Source: Bradyrhizobium sp. 195 (GTDB lineage: Bacteria > Pseudomonadota > Alphaproteobacteria > Rhizobiales > Xanthobacteraceae). Taken from it: a stretch of 64,000 nt of DNA. Under the pieces are notes generated by a model. It was not told the DNA's origin and ran no database searches. It worked only from the letters and a program-made list of their open reading frames with translations. This document shows, piece by piece, positions 56,218-64,000 of the stretch (position 1 is its first letter; the number at the start of each line of letters is the position of its first letter). Made by a program: the position numbers and the translations under genes. The stretch lies in contig NZ_CP082161.1 of NCBI RefSeq assembly GCF_023101665.1, positions 1,860,001-1,924,000 of the forward strand. Direction: 5' to 3'.

Positions 56218-56284
56218 GAAGCGCGATGAGCATTCATCCTGATCGCATCGCGCTTCTGGACCGGCGCGTTCTTTCACGCGCCGG
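56218..56284. terminator. paired stem-loops between convergent genes
   Basis: GAAGCGCGATG (56218-56228) and CATCGCGCTTC (56246-56256) are perfect 11-base arms; CCGGCGCGT (56261-56269) and ACGCGCCGG (56276-56284) a second 9-base stem. They lie beyond the stop of the desaturase (minus) and of the peptidoglycan-binding remnant (plus). No clear U-tract follows, so termination strength is uncertain. Confidence 0.55.
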
Positions 56285-56325
56285 CGCGGCTGTGCTTGGG
56301 TCCAGGTGGCCGCTTGAGCTGTGTT

Positions 56326-57489
56326 TCAGCGCGCCGTGGCGAGCTGCGCGCGAACCGAAGCCAGGAAGTGTTCGTAGGCGTGATCGACGATCTCGTTGAG
56401 CGATCGCGTTCGCGCGAACATCGCCTTGGCCTCGGCGAGAAACTCCTCGCGCGTCGGTATCTTTGGCAGATGCAGGTGTGTCAGCGCGTCGACACCGTCA
56501 TGTGCGCGATTGAGGATGTCGTGCAGCGTCGGCAGCTGCAACTGGGCCGGGTCGGCCCGGTGCAGCGCCGATGAGATGGCGTGCGCCAGGGCCTGTGCAT
56601 CGAACCGCCCGGCAAGCTGGTGGGCTGCCCGATTGATGACCCGGGCGCCGAGCGGCTGCTCGTTGCGCAGCACCTGTTCGGGCGGCGCCTTCATGTTCCA
56701 GACGATTCCGAACCAGGACAGCACTTTCAGGACGTAATAGGTGACGTCGATCTCCCACCAGCGAAAGCCCTGTCGGACGCTGCTCTGGTAGGCGTGGTGA
56801 TTGTTGTGCCAGCCCTCACCCAGGGTGAGCAGCGCCAGCAGCCAGTTGTTGCGGGAATCGTCGCCCGTCACGTAGCGCTTGCGTCCATGCACATGGGCGA
56901 GCGAGTTGATGCAGAAGGTCGCGTGATAGAGCAGCACCGTGCTCCACAGGAAGCCGACGACCAGACCCGACCATCCCGCAACCAGGAAGCAGAGCGCCGC
57001 AAGCACAAAGGCCGGCAGAAGCTCGAGCCGATGCAGCCACATCAGCTCCGGATAGGCCGCGAGATCGCCGACTTTCACGAGGTCGGTCCCGTCGTGCTGC
57101 CGATAGAAAATCCAGCCGAGATGGCTGTACAGGAAGCCGCGGTGACGCGGTGAATGCACGTCGTTCTCGGTGTCGGAATGCAGATGATGGTGCCGGTGCT
57201 TGGCCGCCCACCACAACACGCTCTTCTGCGAGGTGCTTTGCGCAAGGCACGCCAGGATGAACTGAAACACCCGGCTGGTTGCAAACGCCCGATGCGAGAA
57301 GTAGCGGTGGTAGCCCGCTCCGATTGCAAACATCCGCACGACATACAGCGAGACGCAGATCGCGACGGCTTGCCAGGTGACGCCTGACCAGATCGCCGCA
57401 AAGCATCCGAGATGGACCAACAGAAACGGCACGGCGGAGGGATACATGATGTCGTCGTGGTGGTCGTCGTCGGGCGCGTTAGGCGACAT
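56326..57489 (-). CDS. acyl-CoA / fatty acid desaturase
   Basis: A 387-residue membrane di-iron desaturase of the delta-9 (stearoyl-CoA) type. The three histidine boxes are HRYFSH (61-66), HRHHH (98-102) in KHRHHHLHSD, and HNNHH near 235 in GEGWHNNHHAYQ. Four membrane helices precede and separate them. It introduces a double bond in an acyl chain at the cytoplasmic membrane face, adjusting fluidity. About 80 C-terminal residues after the catalytic core form a helical tail. The ATG at 57489 gives a normal length. Confidence 0.92.
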   Translation of the reverse strand: MSPNAPDDDHHDDIMYPSAVPFLLVHLGCFAAIWSGVTWQAVAICVSLYVVRMFAIGAGYHRYFSHRAFATSRVFQFILACLAQSTSQKSVLWWAAKHRHHHLHSDTENDVHSPRHRGFLYSHLGWIFYRQHDGTDLVKVGDLAAYPELMWLHRLELLPAFVLAALCFLVAGWSGLVVGFLWSTVLLYHATFCINSLAHVHGRKRYVTGDDSRNNWLLALLTLGEGWHNNHHAYQSSVRQGFRWWEIDVTYYVLKVLSWFGIVWNMKAPPEQVLRNEQPLGARVINRAAHQLAGRFDAQALAHAISSALHRADPAQLQLPTLHDILNRAHDGVDALTHLHLPKIPTREEFLAEAKAMFARTRSLNEIVDHAYEHFLASVRAQLATAR

Positions 57490-57789
57490 GTTTCAGCGTG
57501 ACCTTAGGTAACGGGGATCCGGGATTGCAGCGGCAGCATCGAGGGCAGCCGGGTACGAAAAACCCGCGGATGGCGGACCACCGCGGGGGTTTGAACCAGC
57601 TGCTTTGCCTGGGATATCCCCGGCCAAAGCCCGAAAGCTCGACTGACTATATGGTTGCGGATGCCCGCCACGCAAGCTCGTAGCCTCACGGAGAGCTGCG
57701 GCACGGTGCTCAGGTAGCGGCGTGGTGCGCGGGGTGCCCACCGGCTATATTTGAGACATGAAGGAAGCCCCAAAACACCGGAGGCGGCG
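57490..57789. other. gap between divergent genes, no gene seen
   Basis: 300 bases between the starts of the desaturase and the acetyltransferase, holding both promoters. A short inverted element around CCGCGGATGGCGGACCACCGCGG (57568-57590) is present. No open frame of interest. Confidence 0.45.
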
Positions 57790-58557
57790 ATGACAGCAGC
57801 TGTGACCGCGACGACCGATCGCCTCTGGCAGGAGATACGCGATGAGGCGCGGCGTGCGGTCGCATCCGATCTCGTCTTCGGCAAGTCGCTTGCCGAACCC
57901 GTCCTCGCCCATGACGGCTTTGCGGCGGCCCTGGCCGATCTCATCGGGCGCAGGCTTGGCGGCAGCGTCGCCGAGCAAACGCATTTCACGGCCTTTTCGA
58001 GCGACGCCTTTCGTCACTCGCCGGAATTGGTCGAAGCGTCCGGGCGCGACTTGCAGGCCATCGTGCGCAGCGATCCCGCCGTCGCCAGCCTGTTGGCGCC
58101 GCTGCTGCATTTCAAGGGCTATGTCGCGCTGCAAGCCTGGCGCGTCTCGAACTGGCTCTGGCATCATGATCATCGCGATGCAGCGCTGCTGTTTCAGAAC
58201 GAGGCGTCGAACGTGTTGCAGGTCAGTATTCATCCGGCGGCCAGCATCGGCTCGTCCGTCTATCTCGACCACGCCACGGGCATCGTGATCGGCGCCAATG
58301 CCGTGATCGGCGACGAGGTCACCATCCTTCAGAATGTCAGCATCGGCCGCGGCAACGAGCTGCCGACGCGCTCGCCGCGCATCGGTCGCGGCGTCTTCAT
58401 CGGCGCCGGCGCGACCATTTTGGGCGATATCCGGATCGGTGATTTCGCCAGGATCGGCGCCGACACGGTCGTGACCTCCGACGTTCCCGGCGGCTGCACC
58501 GCGGTCGGACATCCTGCACGATTGACCAACTGCTCCGAGCCCGCCTCAGCGGCCTGA
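57790..58557 (+). CDS. cysE: serine O-acetyltransferase, CysE-like
   Basis: A 255-residue CysE-type enzyme making O-acetylserine from serine and acetyl-CoA for cysteine synthesis. The N-terminal helical part reads RLWQEIRDEARRAVASDLVFGKSLAEPVLAHDGFAAALADLIGRRLG. The left-handed beta-helix has NVLQVSIHPAASIGSSVYLDHATGIVIGANAVIGDEVTILQNVSIG, with the catalytic His of LDHATG. The end IGADTVVTSDVPGGCTAVGHPARL is the usual C-terminus. The ATG at 57790 is used rather than the upstream in-frame start. An isolated gene with no cysK beside it. Confidence 0.88.
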   Translation: MTAAVTATTDRLWQEIRDEARRAVASDLVFGKSLAEPVLAHDGFAAALADLIGRRLGGSVAEQTHFTAFSSDAFRHSPELVEASGRDLQAIVRSDPAVASLLAPLLHFKGYVALQAWRVSNWLWHHDHRDAALLFQNEASNVLQVSIHPAASIGSSVYLDHATGIVIGANAVIGDEVTILQNVSIGRGNELPTRSPRIGRGVFIGAGATILGDIRIGDFARIGADTVVTSDVPGGCTAVGHPARLTNCSEPASAA

Positions 58558-58649
58558 TGCGCCATCACGTCATGAGATGCGCGCGGCGCGGCCCGATCAA
58601 TACCGAAGGCATGTTCGCCGAAGTCTGCCCCGGCGACATGCCCGTTGCC

Positions 58650-59168
58650 TCAGGCGGCGCGGCGGTGGCTCTCGCCGCCATGATGGGGCGTGACCGGCTC
58701 GGAGCTGGTCTGGCCCGGTGCATCCAGCACCGCGACGTGATGCCGGTAGACCATCTCCCAGCCCTTCCACCCCGTGAACAGGAGGATGCCGACCACGACC
58801 AGGGAGAGCACCACGCCCCACGGCTTGATCGCAGCCTCAGCGCCTTGCGCGTAGCGGAGGTAGAAATTGACCAGGGCCAGCGCGACAGCCGCGAGATTGC
58901 CGACCATGTGGTACCAGGCATCGTTGAGGCGGCGGATGCGGGGCTCGTTTAAGAAGTCCGTAAAGCCGGCCGCGGCCGCAACGAGCGCCATGACGATGCC
59001 GGCGCCGATCAGCCACATCGCGGCCCTGGCCCAGAAATTGTCGCCGGTTCCAATGAAGGCCAGATCGGCGATGGGCGCGCCGACCAGAAATGCGACGGGG
59101 AAGGGGATGATCATGGGGTGGAGCGGGTGATCGCCGATGGCGGCGGTCGTCTTGGGGTTGATGGTCAT
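58650..59168 (-). CDS. DUF2231 membrane protein
   Basis: A 172-residue inner-membrane protein with four hydrophobic segments: GDHPLHPMIIPFPVAFLVGAPIADLAF (12-38), AAMWLIGAGIVMALVAAAAGFTDFL, a third near 87-107, and VVLSLVVVGILLFTGWKGWEMVYRH. The HPxHPxxIPFP start is the DUF2231 mark. It is uncharacterised; haem or redox roles have been guessed for the family. It is divergent from the tol operon with a 560-base gap. Confidence 0.9.
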   Translation of the reverse strand: MTINPKTTAAIGDHPLHPMIIPFPVAFLVGAPIADLAFIGTGDNFWARAAMWLIGAGIVMALVAAAAGFTDFLNEPRIRRLNDAWYHMVGNLAAVALALVNFYLRYAQGAEAAIKPWGVVLSLVVVGILLFTGWKGWEMVYRHHVAVLDAPGQTSSEPVTPHHGGESHRRAA

Positions 59169-59728
59169 GGCAGAACCTCGCGGAAAGTGATTTTCGGTAC
59201 AATTTTCCGGGTGGGGCGTGGTTCCTCCGGGTCTCGCAGCGTGTACGCGGGAACTCTCGTGGCTTCGAACGCAGTGCAGGTCTCCTTGACGGTGCGCTGC
59301 TGAGCCGGGGCCGAATCTGCCCGCACGAGAGCATCGGATTCTGGATCCCGGCTCTGCAGCGCAACGCGAAGGGCGCTGCGCTGCGTCCGAGGCAAACCGG
59401 CCCCCAACCGCCTGCGCCGCCTGCCTTTCCCGTAGCCAAATTCACCCCCGGTAACCTCGCATTAACCAACGGCGGGCTCTGGTAAGGGCGGACAGTCGCG
59501 CCCAAAGCCGAAGCCGAGGCCCGTCAAGGCCCGGGGCCAAAGGCCCATAGTTTTGACATCTTGGCAGGGAATGCAGACGGCCGGCTTTGGACGAGCCCCT
59601 GCACCCCAGAAAGACAAGGCTTTGAGCGGGCTTGCCGGCCGCGCCGGTTCTAGCGCGGCTATTGGGGAACCGGCGGCCATTTGCTGGCCGGCACATCGGG
59701 TAACGATCGCCTTGAGAGGATACTGCTT
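59169..59728. promoter_or_regulatory. upstream region of tolQ with a CtrA-like site
   Basis: 560 bases with no gene. It must hold the tol promoter and the DUF2231 promoter. At 59451-59465, GTAA and TTAA are separated by 7 bases, close to the alphaproteobacterial CtrA consensus TTAA-N7-TTAA with one mismatch. AGAGGA before the tolQ ATG serves as ribosome site. CtrA control is only a suggestion. Confidence 0.35.
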
Positions 59729-60445
59729 ATGAATCCGGCCGACGTGGCTCAGTCAGCCCTTCCGGTTGCCGCTTCCGCGGACGTGTCGCTGATCGCGCTG
59801 TTCTGGCAGGCTCACTGGATCGTGAAAGCGGTGATGCTCGGGCTTCTGTCTTGCTCGGTCTGGGTCTGGGCAATCGCCATCGACAAGATCTTCCTGTTCG
59901 CCCGTACCCGCCGTTCGATGGACCGTTTCGAGCAGGCATTCTGGTCCGGCGAATCGATCGAGGAGCTCTATCGCACGCTCTCGGCCAAGCCGACGCACTC
60001 CATGGCAGCCTGTTTCGTCGCGGCGATGCGCGAGTGGAAGCGCTCCTTCGAGAGCCACACCCGCTCGGTCGCAGGTCTTCAAATGCGCATCGACAAGGTT
60101 ATGAACGTCTCGATCGCGCGTGAGGTCGAACGGCTGGAACGCCGCCTGCTCGTGCTCGCCACCGTCGGCTCCGCAGGCCCTTTCGTCGGGCTGTTCGGCA
60201 CGGTCTGGGGCATCATGTCGAGCTTCCAATCGATCGCGGCGTCGAAAAATACCTCTCTGGCGGTGGTGGCGCCGGGCATCGCGGAGGCGCTGTTTGCGAC
60301 TGCCGTCGGCCTTATCGCCGCCATTCCTGCCACTATTTTCTACAATAAGTTCACCTCCGAGGTGAACCGGCAGGCCCAGCGGCTCGAAGGCTTCGCCGAT
60401 GAATTTTCCGCCATCCTGTCGCGTCAGATCGACGAGCGGGGCTGA
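59729..60445 (+). CDS. tolQ: Tol-Pal system protein TolQ
   Basis: A 238-residue inner-membrane proton-channel subunit with three membrane helices: a first near 20-50 (WQAHWIVKAVMLGLLSCSVWVWAIAI), then LLVLATVGSAGPFVGLFGTVWGIMSSF (about 140-166) and AEALFATAVGLIAAIPATIFYNKF. Together with TolR it uses the proton-motive force to energise TolA and constrict the outer membrane during division. The ATG at 59729 has GAGAGGA upstream; the longer frame from 59681 has no support. It heads tolQRAB on the + strand. Confidence 0.95.
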   Translation: MNPADVAQSALPVAASADVSLIALFWQAHWIVKAVMLGLLSCSVWVWAIAIDKIFLFARTRRSMDRFEQAFWSGESIEELYRTLSAKPTHSMAACFVAAMREWKRSFESHTRSVAGLQMRIDKVMNVSIAREVERLERRLLVLATVGSAGPFVGLFGTVWGIMSSFQSIAASKNTSLAVVAPGIAEALFATAVGLIAAIPATIFYNKFTSEVNRQAQRLEGFADEFSAILSRQIDERG

Positions 60446-60488
60446 AGGGCGGCATGTATAGTGTGAAGGGCAATTTGGGCACTCCATC

Positions 60489-60938
60489 ATGGCGATGAAC
60501 GTTGCGAGTTCGTCCGGAGGCGGCGGGCGCCGAGGCCGGCGCAAGCCCGTCGTGGCCGAGATCAACGTCACGCCGATGGTCGACGTGATGCTGGTGCTGC
60601 TCATCATCTTCATGGTGTCGGCGCCGATGCTGACCGTCGGCGTGCCGCTCGACCTGCCGCAGACCCAGGCCAAGAGCCTCGAAAACAACGACCAGAAGCC
60701 GATCCAGATGTCGGTCGACATCAAGGGCAAGGTCTTCATCAACGACGCCGAGATTGCGATCAACGAACTGGTGCCCAAGCTGAAGGCGATCACGGACGCC
60801 CGCGGCGGCCTCGAGGAGCGCATCTATCTGCGTGCCGACAAGAAGGCGGATTACGGCACGGTGGCCAGGGTGATGGGCCTGTTGTCCGGCGCCGGATTCA
60901 AGAAGCTCGCGCTCGTCACGGAAGCGGATCAGGGGTAA
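60489..60938 (+). CDS. tolR: Tol-Pal system protein TolR
   Basis: A 149-residue ExbD/TolR-like protein. A Gly/Arg-rich cytoplasmic start (SSGGGGRRGRRKPVVAEINVTPMVDVML) leads to one membrane helix with the proton-carrying Asp in TPMVDVMLVLLIIFMVSAPML (about 31-51). The periplasmic domain follows: GVPLDLPQTQAKSLENNDQKPIQMSVDIKGKVFINDAEI. It is the regulatory partner of TolQ. The gene starts 43 bases after tolQ; tolA follows after 3 bases. Confidence 0.95.
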   Translation: MAMNVASSSGGGGRRGRRKPVVAEINVTPMVDVMLVLLIIFMVSAPMLTVGVPLDLPQTQAKSLENNDQKPIQMSVDIKGKVFINDAEIAINELVPKLKAITDARGGLEERIYLRADKKADYGTVARVMGLLSGAGFKKLALVTEADQG

Positions 60939-60941
60939 GCC

Positions 60942-61901
60942 GTGAAGGTGAACGTCGACAAGACACTTGTTGCGTCGATTGCCCTCCACGTCCTCGTGCT
61001 GGGATGGGGGCTCGTCACCTTCAGCAGCAAGGCCTACCTCGCGCCGGAAGAGTCGCTCCCGATCGACATCATCTCCAGTGATCAGCTCGCCAAGATGATG
61101 GCAGGGCAGAAGACCGGCAAGAAGGAAGAACTGAAGCCGAAGGTCGAGAAGATCGCGGAGCCCAAGCCCGAGGAAGACGCCGTCGGCAAGGTCACCGAGA
61201 AGAAAGAGCTGATCAAGACCAACTCGACGCCCGAGCCGCCTCCAAAGCCCGTCGAGAAGCCGGTCGAGAAGAAGCCCGAGCCGCCGAAGCCCGTTGCCGA
61301 GGCCAAGCCGAAGGAAGAGCCGAAGCCGCAGGAAAAGAAGCCTGATCCGGCCAAGGAAGATCCGATCGCCGAGCTCCAGAAGAAGCTGGAGACGAAGAAG
61401 CCGCCGCCGAAGCCGGTGGAGCAAAAGGTTGCGGCCGTGCAGCCGCAGCAGCAGCCCAAGCCCAAGGAGCGCTCCTTCGACCCCGCACAGATTCAGCGCG
61501 ACCTCGACAAGCGCGCTGCGACCCGGCACGAACTCACAGGCTCCGCTCTGAATGCGTCGGCCGCGCTGGGATCGGCGACCGGGACTGCCGCCAACAACGT
61601 CGCGACCTGGCGTGGTGCATTCCAGGGCGCGGTCAAGCGCTGCTTCACGCCCACCTATAATGGGCAGGATGCCGATCAGTACGAGGCCGACATCGACATT
61701 CCCATGAAGATCGATGGATCGCTCGCCTCCGAGCCGATTGTCGTCGCGGTGCGAGGACCGTCGCGGTCGATCGCGCAGGCGGTGGCGGAGAGCGCCAAGC
61801 GCGCCATCGTGCAGTGTCAGGTCTACTCGTTCATGCCGAAGCAGCAGTACGAGAGCTGGAAGCTCATTCCCATGACTTTCGGCCTGAAAGATATGTTGTG
61901 A
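60942..61901 (+). CDS. tolA: cell envelope protein TolA
   Basis: A 319-residue TolA/TonB-like protein. One N-terminal membrane helix ([20 protein letters not shown], 9-28), then a long periplasmic Lys/Glu/Pro-rich stalk (about 50-180, with [19 protein letters not shown] and [19 protein letters not shown]), and a C-terminal domain with [20 protein letters not shown] and [17 protein letters not shown]. It links the TolQR motor to the periplasmic TolB and Pal. The start is a GTG at 60942, 3 bases after tolR. Stalk repeats make this part variable between species. Confidence 0.93.
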   Translation: MKVNVDKTLVASIALHVLVLGWGLVTFSSKAYLAPEESLPIDIISSDQLAKMMAGQKTGKKEELKPKVEKIAEPKPEEDAVGKVTEKKELIKTNSTPEPPPKPVEKPVEKKPEPPKPVAEAKPKEEPKPQEKKPDPAKEDPIAELQKKLETKKPPPKPVEQKVAAVQPQQQPKPKERSFDPAQIQRDLDKRAATRHELTGSALNASAALGSATGTAANNVATWRGAFQGAVKRCFTPTYNGQDADQYEADIDIPMKIDGSLASEPIVVAVRGPSRSIAQAVAESAKRAIVQCQVYSFMPKQQYESWKLIPMTFGLKDML

Positions 61902-61924
61902 CATCCGAACAAAAGATTTTTGCA

Positions 61925-63283
61925 ATGAATGACGTCCGATCGATGAACCGCCGCCGCTTCATGACCCTGACCGGATCGACGCTCGCGATGCTCGGGGGCG
62001 GACGTGCCTTCGCCCAGGATCGGCTCCGCATCGATCCGACGGCATTCCAGCCGATCCCGATCGCGATCACCAACTTCCTGCCGGGCTCACCGTCCGACGG
62101 CGACGTCGGCAACGGCGTCACGCAGGTCATCACCAACAATCTGAAGCGCTCGGGCCTGTTCGCGCCGATCGACCAGGCCGCCTTCATCGAGCGCATCAGC
62201 AACATGGACGTCGCGCCGCAATTCCAGAACTGGAAGACGCTCAACGCGCAGGCCCTCGTCACCGGCCGTATGACGCGACAGCCGGACGGCAGGCTCAAGG
62301 CTGAATTCCGCCTGTGGGACGTGGTCTCCGGCCAGCAGCTCGCCGGCCAGCAATATTTCACCTCGCCGGAATATTGGCGCCGCATCGCCCACATCATCTC
62401 CGACCAGATCTACGAGCGCATGACCGGCGAGAAGGGCTATTTCGACAGCCGCGTGGTGTTCGTGGACGAAAGCGGGCCGAAGGAACGCCGGGTCAAGCGG
62501 CTCGCGATGATGGACCAGGACGGCGCCAACGTGCGCTATCTGACCCGCGGCTCAGACCTCGTGCTGACGCCGCGCTTCTCGCCGAACTCGCAAGAGATCA
62601 CCTATATGGAATTCGGCCAGGGCGATCCGAAGGTCTATCTCTTCAACATCGAGACCGGCCAGCGCGAGATCGTCGGCAACTTCCCGGGCATGACCTTTGC
62701 GCCGCGGTTCTCGCCGGATGGCCAGCGTGTCATCATGAGCCTGCAGCAAGGCGGCAATTCCAATCTATTCGTGATGGATTTGCGCTCGCGCTCGACCACG
62801 CGCCTCACCGACACGCCGGCGATCGACACGTCTCCGTCTTACTCGCCGGACGGCGCCCGCATCTGCTTCGAATCCGATCGCGGCGGCAGGTCGCAGATCT
62901 ACGTGATGGCCGCAGGCGGCGGGCAGGCGCAGCGGATCTCCTTCTCGAAGGACGACACCAACGCCAGCTATTCGACGCCGGTGTGGTCGCCGAAGGGTGA
63001 TTACATCGCCTTCACCAGGCAGGGCGGCGGCCAGTTCGCGATCGGCGTCATGAAGCCCGATGGCAGCGGCGAGCGGCTACTCACCTCCGGCTTCCACAAC
63101 GAAGGCCCGACCTTCTCGCCGAACGGCCGCGTCCTGATGTTCTTCCGCGATCCCGGCGGTAACGGCGGCCCCTCGCTGTACAGCGTCGACATTTCGGGAC
63201 GCAATGAGCTGAAGGTGCCGACGCCGGGCTTCGCCTCCGACCCGGCATGGTCGCCGCTCTTGTCCTCGACCGCGGGCCAATAA
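61925..63283 (+). CDS. tolB: Tol-Pal system protein TolB
   Basis: A 452-residue periplasmic protein. The signal region [24 protein letters not shown] looks like a Tat signal. The N-domain ([19 protein letters not shown]) is followed by a six-blade beta-propeller with repeated [52 protein letters not shown] and [13 protein letters not shown]. It binds Pal and TolA. I use the ATG at 61925, 24 bases after the tolA stop; the frame open from 61814 overlaps tolA. In most relatives pal comes next, but not here. Confidence 0.94.
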   Translation: MNDVRSMNRRRFMTLTGSTLAMLGGGRAFAQDRLRIDPTAFQPIPIAITNFLPGSPSDGDVGNGVTQVITNNLKRSGLFAPIDQAAFIERISNMDVAPQFQNWKTLNAQALVTGRMTRQPDGRLKAEFRLWDVVSGQQLAGQQYFTSPEYWRRIAHIISDQIYERMTGEKGYFDSRVVFVDESGPKERRVKRLAMMDQDGANVRYLTRGSDLVLTPRFSPNSQEITYMEFGQGDPKVYLFNIETGQREIVGNFPGMTFAPRFSPDGQRVIMSLQQGGNSNLFVMDLRSRSTTRLTDTPAIDTSPSYSPDGARICFESDRGGRSQIYVMAAGGGQAQRISFSKDDTNASYSTPVWSPKGDYIAFTRQGGGQFAIGVMKPDGSGERLLTSGFHNEGPTFSPNGRVLMFFRDPGGNGGPSLYSVDISGRNELKVPTPGFASDPAWSPLLSSTAGQ

Positions 63284-63521
63284 ATCCCGCGCCCGCAACG
63301 TGCGATGTTGTCGAAAAAAATGCACAGATTTTTTCGGGTTTGGGGAGGAAAGCAAGCTTTCCTTCACCTTGAGCCCGGCAGGGCTTGCCTAGTTGCTTGA
63401 AATATCAGCAGAAACAGGTTCGTCGTTGCCGAAAAACAACTCGACTTTAACGATGTTCCCTCAGAAAGACTTCACTAGGGCTGGGTAAAAGTACGCTCCA
63501 AACAGGACGCGTAACAAGCCA
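63284..63521. other. intergenic region after tolB
   Basis: About 240 bases. A short hairpin (GGAAAGCAAGCTTTCC, 63346-63361) follows a T-rich stretch (GATTTTTTCGGGTTT) and may end the tol message. No pal start is present. Promoter elements for the following gene are likely but not identified. Confidence 0.45.
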
Positions 63522-64000
63522 ATGCAACTGGCCGACCAGAAGCAGAGTGATCGAGACGAGCTGGAGCCGATTCTCTACGCCGCGCTCATCAACTCCATGG
63601 TGCAGAATTTCTGGGCGATCTTCCTAGGCTCGGCCTCCGCGGCCGTGGCCGCGGTGATGACTGCGTTGAAGACGGGCGACGTCTGGCTGTGGCCGCTCGC
63701 GTTCCTGCTGATTGCCATCGGCACCGCACGTGCATTCCAGATGCGCGGATACGAAAACCGCACCCAGCCGCTGTCATTCGAAGAGGCCAAGCACCTGGAG
63801 CCGCGTTACTGGATCGGCGCGCTGAGCTATGCGGCGGTGCTCGGTGTGTGGGCTTTCGTCGTCATCTACAACAACAACGATCCGGTCGCCGACATGCTCT
63901 GTGTCGCCATCGGCATCGGCTACACCGCGGGCGGCGCCGCCCGCAATTACGGACAGCCCCGGGTGATCCAGTGGCACGTCGCGCTGGCCTGCGGTCCGAT
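63522..64000 (+). CDS. membrane N-terminus of a probable GGDEF/EAL-type protein, partial
   Basis: An open frame from the ATG at 63522 runs off the window after 159 codons. It begins MQLADQKQSDRDELEPILYAALINSMVQNFWAIF and has membrane segments near 24-50 (AIFLGSASAAVAAVMTAL), 54-72 (WLWPLAFLLIAIGTARAF), 104-122 (YWIGALSYAAVLGVWAFVVIY) and 128-146 (ADMLCVAIGIGYTAGGAARN). This pattern resembles the membrane module of Bradyrhizobium diguanylate cyclases and phosphodiesterases, in which a GGDEF domain follows. That C-terminal part is outside the window, so the call rests on similarity of the membrane part. Confidence 0.55.
   Translation, partial: MQLADQKQSDRDELEPILYAALINSMVQNFWAIFLGSASAAVAAVMTALKTGDVWLWPLAFLLIAIGTARAFQMRGYENRTQPLSFEEAKHLEPRYWIGALSYAAVLGVWAFVVIYNNNDPVADMLCVAIGIGYTAGGAARNYGQPRVIQWHVALACGP

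Overview
The window looks like the chromosome of a Bradyrhizobium-type alphaproteobacterium (inferred, no database search made). The grounds are high GC, a Tol cluster of alphaproteobacterial type, DUF2852 and DUF2231 proteins, an uncoupled triple-PAS chemoreceptor, many peroxidase-free oxidase, TRAP and hydantoinase catabolic operons, and several intergenic inverted-repeat families of the kind scattered through Bradyrhizobium genomes.

Region 1 (1-15233) is an accessory island in decay. It opens with a frameshifted IS110-type transposase, then a class III aminotransferase. After that come broken conjugation and defence genes: a truncated NACHT NTPase, a TrbE (VirB4-like) fragment, two decayed small hypotheticals, a PIN-like start, a SIR2-like remnant, an AAA_14 ATPase remnant and a frameshifted ABC-3C middle component. 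Among these sit intact genes: a three-Cys-motif (Gp37/Gp68, DUF5131) protein with its TcmP partner and a membrane-anchored helical protein (5649-8554), the AbiEii toxin (its antitoxin gene is frameshifted), a DUF3732 ATPase and a TIR protein. The right edge cuts into ybgC, which has lost its N-terminal active-site segment.

Region 2 (15234-26631) is core-like metabolism. A LysR regulator and a class I amidotransferase diverge from a long + strand operon: a PotD/A/B/C-type ABC importer, two DadA-like FAD oxidases, an HcnA/HcnB-like pair and RidA. The set fits import and oxidation of an amine, opine or imino acid, with RidA clearing reactive imines.

Region 3 (26800-41984) holds an ABC-F protein, DctA, an NCS2 purine/pyrimidine permease, an SDR, a CPA2 antiporter, a sirtuin, and an operon of hydantoinase/oxoprolinase A and B plus a TRAP transporter (DctPQM).

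Region 4 (41985-59168) starts with a repeat-rich 1.3 kb gap. It then has a GST/TetR divergent pair, a GhrA-like reductase, an ECF42-type sigma factor with DGPF/YciI, SRPBCC and VOC partners, small secreted proteins, an SDR, a cytoplasmic PAS chemoreceptor, more YciI proteins, TetR, DUF2852, a decayed peptidoglycan-binding gene, an acyl-CoA desaturase, a CysE-like acetyltransferase and DUF2231.

Region 5 (59729-64000) is tolQ-tolR-tolA-tolB. No pal follows; instead the start of a membrane protein runs off the window. No tRNA, rRNA or CRISPR array was recognised.
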